Of a DNA stretch of 64,000 nt, positions 63,058-64,000 are shown in pieces. The DNA is from Planctomycetota bacterium (GTDB taxonomy: Bacteria > Planctomycetota > UBA1135 > UBA2386). The stretch's first letter is position 1. Each line of letters begins with the position of its first letter. Position numbers and translations under genes: made by a program. The notes below the pieces were generated by a model. The model was not told the DNA's origin. It was given only the letters and a program-made list of their open reading frames with translations, and ran no database searches. Where the stretch lies: contig JACKIC010000003.1 of NCBI GenBank assembly GCA_020638655.1, positions 434,001 through 498,000 on the forward strand, read 5' to 3'.

Positions 63058-64000
63058 ATGACGATCCCGGACCTCACCATCCGTCCCTACCAGCCCGGCG
63101 ACGAGCACGGCATCCTGCAGACCTTCAACCTCGTGTTCCGCGAGGTCTGCGGTCCCGACTACGTCGATCGAACCCTCGAGCAGTGGCGCTGGCAGTACCT
63201 CGACAACCCCGTCGGCCAGCGCATGTCACTCGCGGTCGCGCCCGACGGCACGATCGTCTCGCAGTATGCGGGCGTGCCACTGCTGGCCGACACGCCGCAC
63301 GGCGAACAGATCTTCGTGCACTGCGTCGACTCGATGACGCACCCCGACTACCGCGCGGGACTCAAGCGCCCCGGCATCTTCGTGATCACCGGGCTGCCGT
63401 TCTCGGCGCACAGCCGCAAGATCGGCGACGCGGTGTTGTACGGGTTCCCGGTCGACGTCGCGTTCCGGATCGGCTCGCGTTACCTCGAGTACCACTTCCT
63501 GCGCGTGATCGACTTCCTGATCCGCGACGTTGCGCTCGGTGTGCTCGACCCCGCACCCGGCATCGAGCTCACGCGCGTCACCGAAGTGCCGGCCGATGTC
63601 GACGATCTCTATCGCCGCGTGCGCGCCGACAAGCAGCTGCTGCTGCGTCGCGACCGTCGCTACCTCGACTGGCGCTACGTCAAGAACCCGTCGCGCGCCG
63701 ACTACGAGCTGTGGACCGCGCGCCGCGGCGGGCAGCTCGCTGGGCTCATGGTGCTCAAGCCCGGCAGCGGCCTGGCGCCCGACGCCGCGACCGTCGCCGA
63801 CTGGATGGTGCCCGAGGCCGACGCCGCCGCGACGTCGTCGCTGCTGCACGTCGCCACGCGCCGCGCCGCCGAAGAGGGCAAACAACGGCTGATGACCGTG
63901 TTCCCTGAGTGGTCCTCCGAGTGGCGCGCGTTCGAGCAGCACGGCTTCGTGAAGACGCCGTCGAAGAACTGGCTCGAGCGCCGACTCGTGTTCTTGATCA
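63058..64000 (+). CDS. GNAT-like acetyltransferase (partial)
   Basis: Open to the window end, 314 codons visible. The N-terminal region has LTIRPYQPGDEHGILQTFNLVF, the start of a GNAT domain, with VAPDGTIVSQYAGVPL and HCVDSMTHPDYRAGL corresponding to the acetyl-CoA-side strands and loop. A second GNAT-like half follows (RYLDWRYVKNPSRADYELW, WMVPEADAAATSSLLHVATRRAAEEG). The double-GNAT layout occurs in lineage-type acetyltransferases of unknown substrate. ATG 63058 follows the PNP stop by 7 nt and is likely in the same operon. Confidence 0.75.
   Translation, partial: MTIPDLTIRPYQPGDEHGILQTFNLVFREVCGPDYVDRTLEQWRWQYLDNPVGQRMSLAVAPDGTIVSQYAGVPLLADTPHGEQIFVHCVDSMTHPDYRAGLKRPGIFVITGLPFSAHSRKIGDAVLYGFPVDVAFRIGSRYLEYHFLRVIDFLIRDVALGVLDPAPGIELTRVTEVPADVDDLYRRVRADKQLLLRRDRRYLDWRYVKNPSRADYELWTARRGGQLAGLMVLKPGSGLAPDAATVADWMVPEADAAATSSLLHVATRRAAEEGKQRLMTVFPEWSSEWRAFEQHGFVKTPSKNWLERRLVFLI

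Overview
The window is a gene-dense, GC-rich (around 70%) bacterial chromosome segment. It suggests a member of the phylum Planctomycetota, though the rank below phylum cannot be fixed from the sequence. The support is circumstantial but consistent. There are two Ser/Thr kinase plus ECF sigma factor modules with long C-terminal repeat regions, an ECF sigma factor that continues into a membrane segment and carboxypeptidase-regulatory-like domains, a TIGR03032-type protein, several lineage-type secreted beta-proteins sharing a recurring C-terminal domain, and many GTGA/ATGA gene overlaps. A Kdo transferase, predicted lipoproteins, an outer-membrane barrel and SecA/LspA indicate a diderm envelope. 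No rRNA, tRNA or CRISPR array was recognised.

Layout. 1-4.1 kb: two multi-pass GT-C/YfhO-like membrane proteins, divergently arranged, then a XerC/D recombinase. 4.2-7.6 kb: a sigma70-like promoter, then DksA-like protein and lspA, then pyrD, a receiver-domain protein and a small membrane protein. 7.7-12.7 kb: secA, waaA and a YchJ-like protein, with three SEC-C zinc motifs within 2 kb. 12.7-16.8 kb: the membrane-tethered sigma factor fusion, a small membrane protein and a VOC protein. 16.8-24.2 kb: MFS transporter, NUDIX-MBL fusion, ClC channel and a large secreted protein, all on the minus strand. 24.4-28.8 kb: a VF530 protein, an HD-GYP pair, a thiolase and two BamE-like lipoproteins. 28.8-33.5 kb: kinase-ECF module plus a secreted protein. 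33.6-38.6 kb: two cyclophilins, a crotonase, pabB-pabC and an unknown protein. 38.8-42.8 kb: secreted propeller and a propeller-SBP fusion. 42.75-43.98 kb: a complete insertion sequence with perfect 18-bp terminal repeats. 44-49 kb: a phosphatase/CxxCH lipoprotein and a binding protein-histidine kinase-NtrC regulator operon. 49.1-51.7 kb: small lipoprotein, IPT-containing secreted propeller and a 111-bp MITE related to the IS. 51.9-57.3 kb: second ECF-kinase module. 57.4-64 kb: TIGR03032 protein, porin, FdhD, and a nucleoside transporter-phosphorylase operon followed by a truncated GNAT-like protein.

How parts work together. Regulation dominates: sigma/kinase modules, a membrane-tethered sigma, an NtrC two-component system with its own binding protein, HD-GYP and receiver proteins. 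Envelope biogenesis (secA, lspA, waaA, BamE-like, export barrels) is the second theme. Metabolic units are pyrimidine synthesis (pyrD), p-aminobenzoate (pabB-pabC), acyl-CoA chemistry (thiolase, crotonase) and nucleoside salvage (CNT-PNP). Several genes carry a TANNNT-like box only 7-14 nt before the start codon, which suggests very short or absent 5' leaders.

The most unusual items are the sigma factor fused to an extracytoplasmic sensor-like region, the lipoprotein joining a cysteine phosphatase to a CxxCH motif, and the IS/MITE family whose ends lie at gene ends and just upstream of both kinase/sigma modules.
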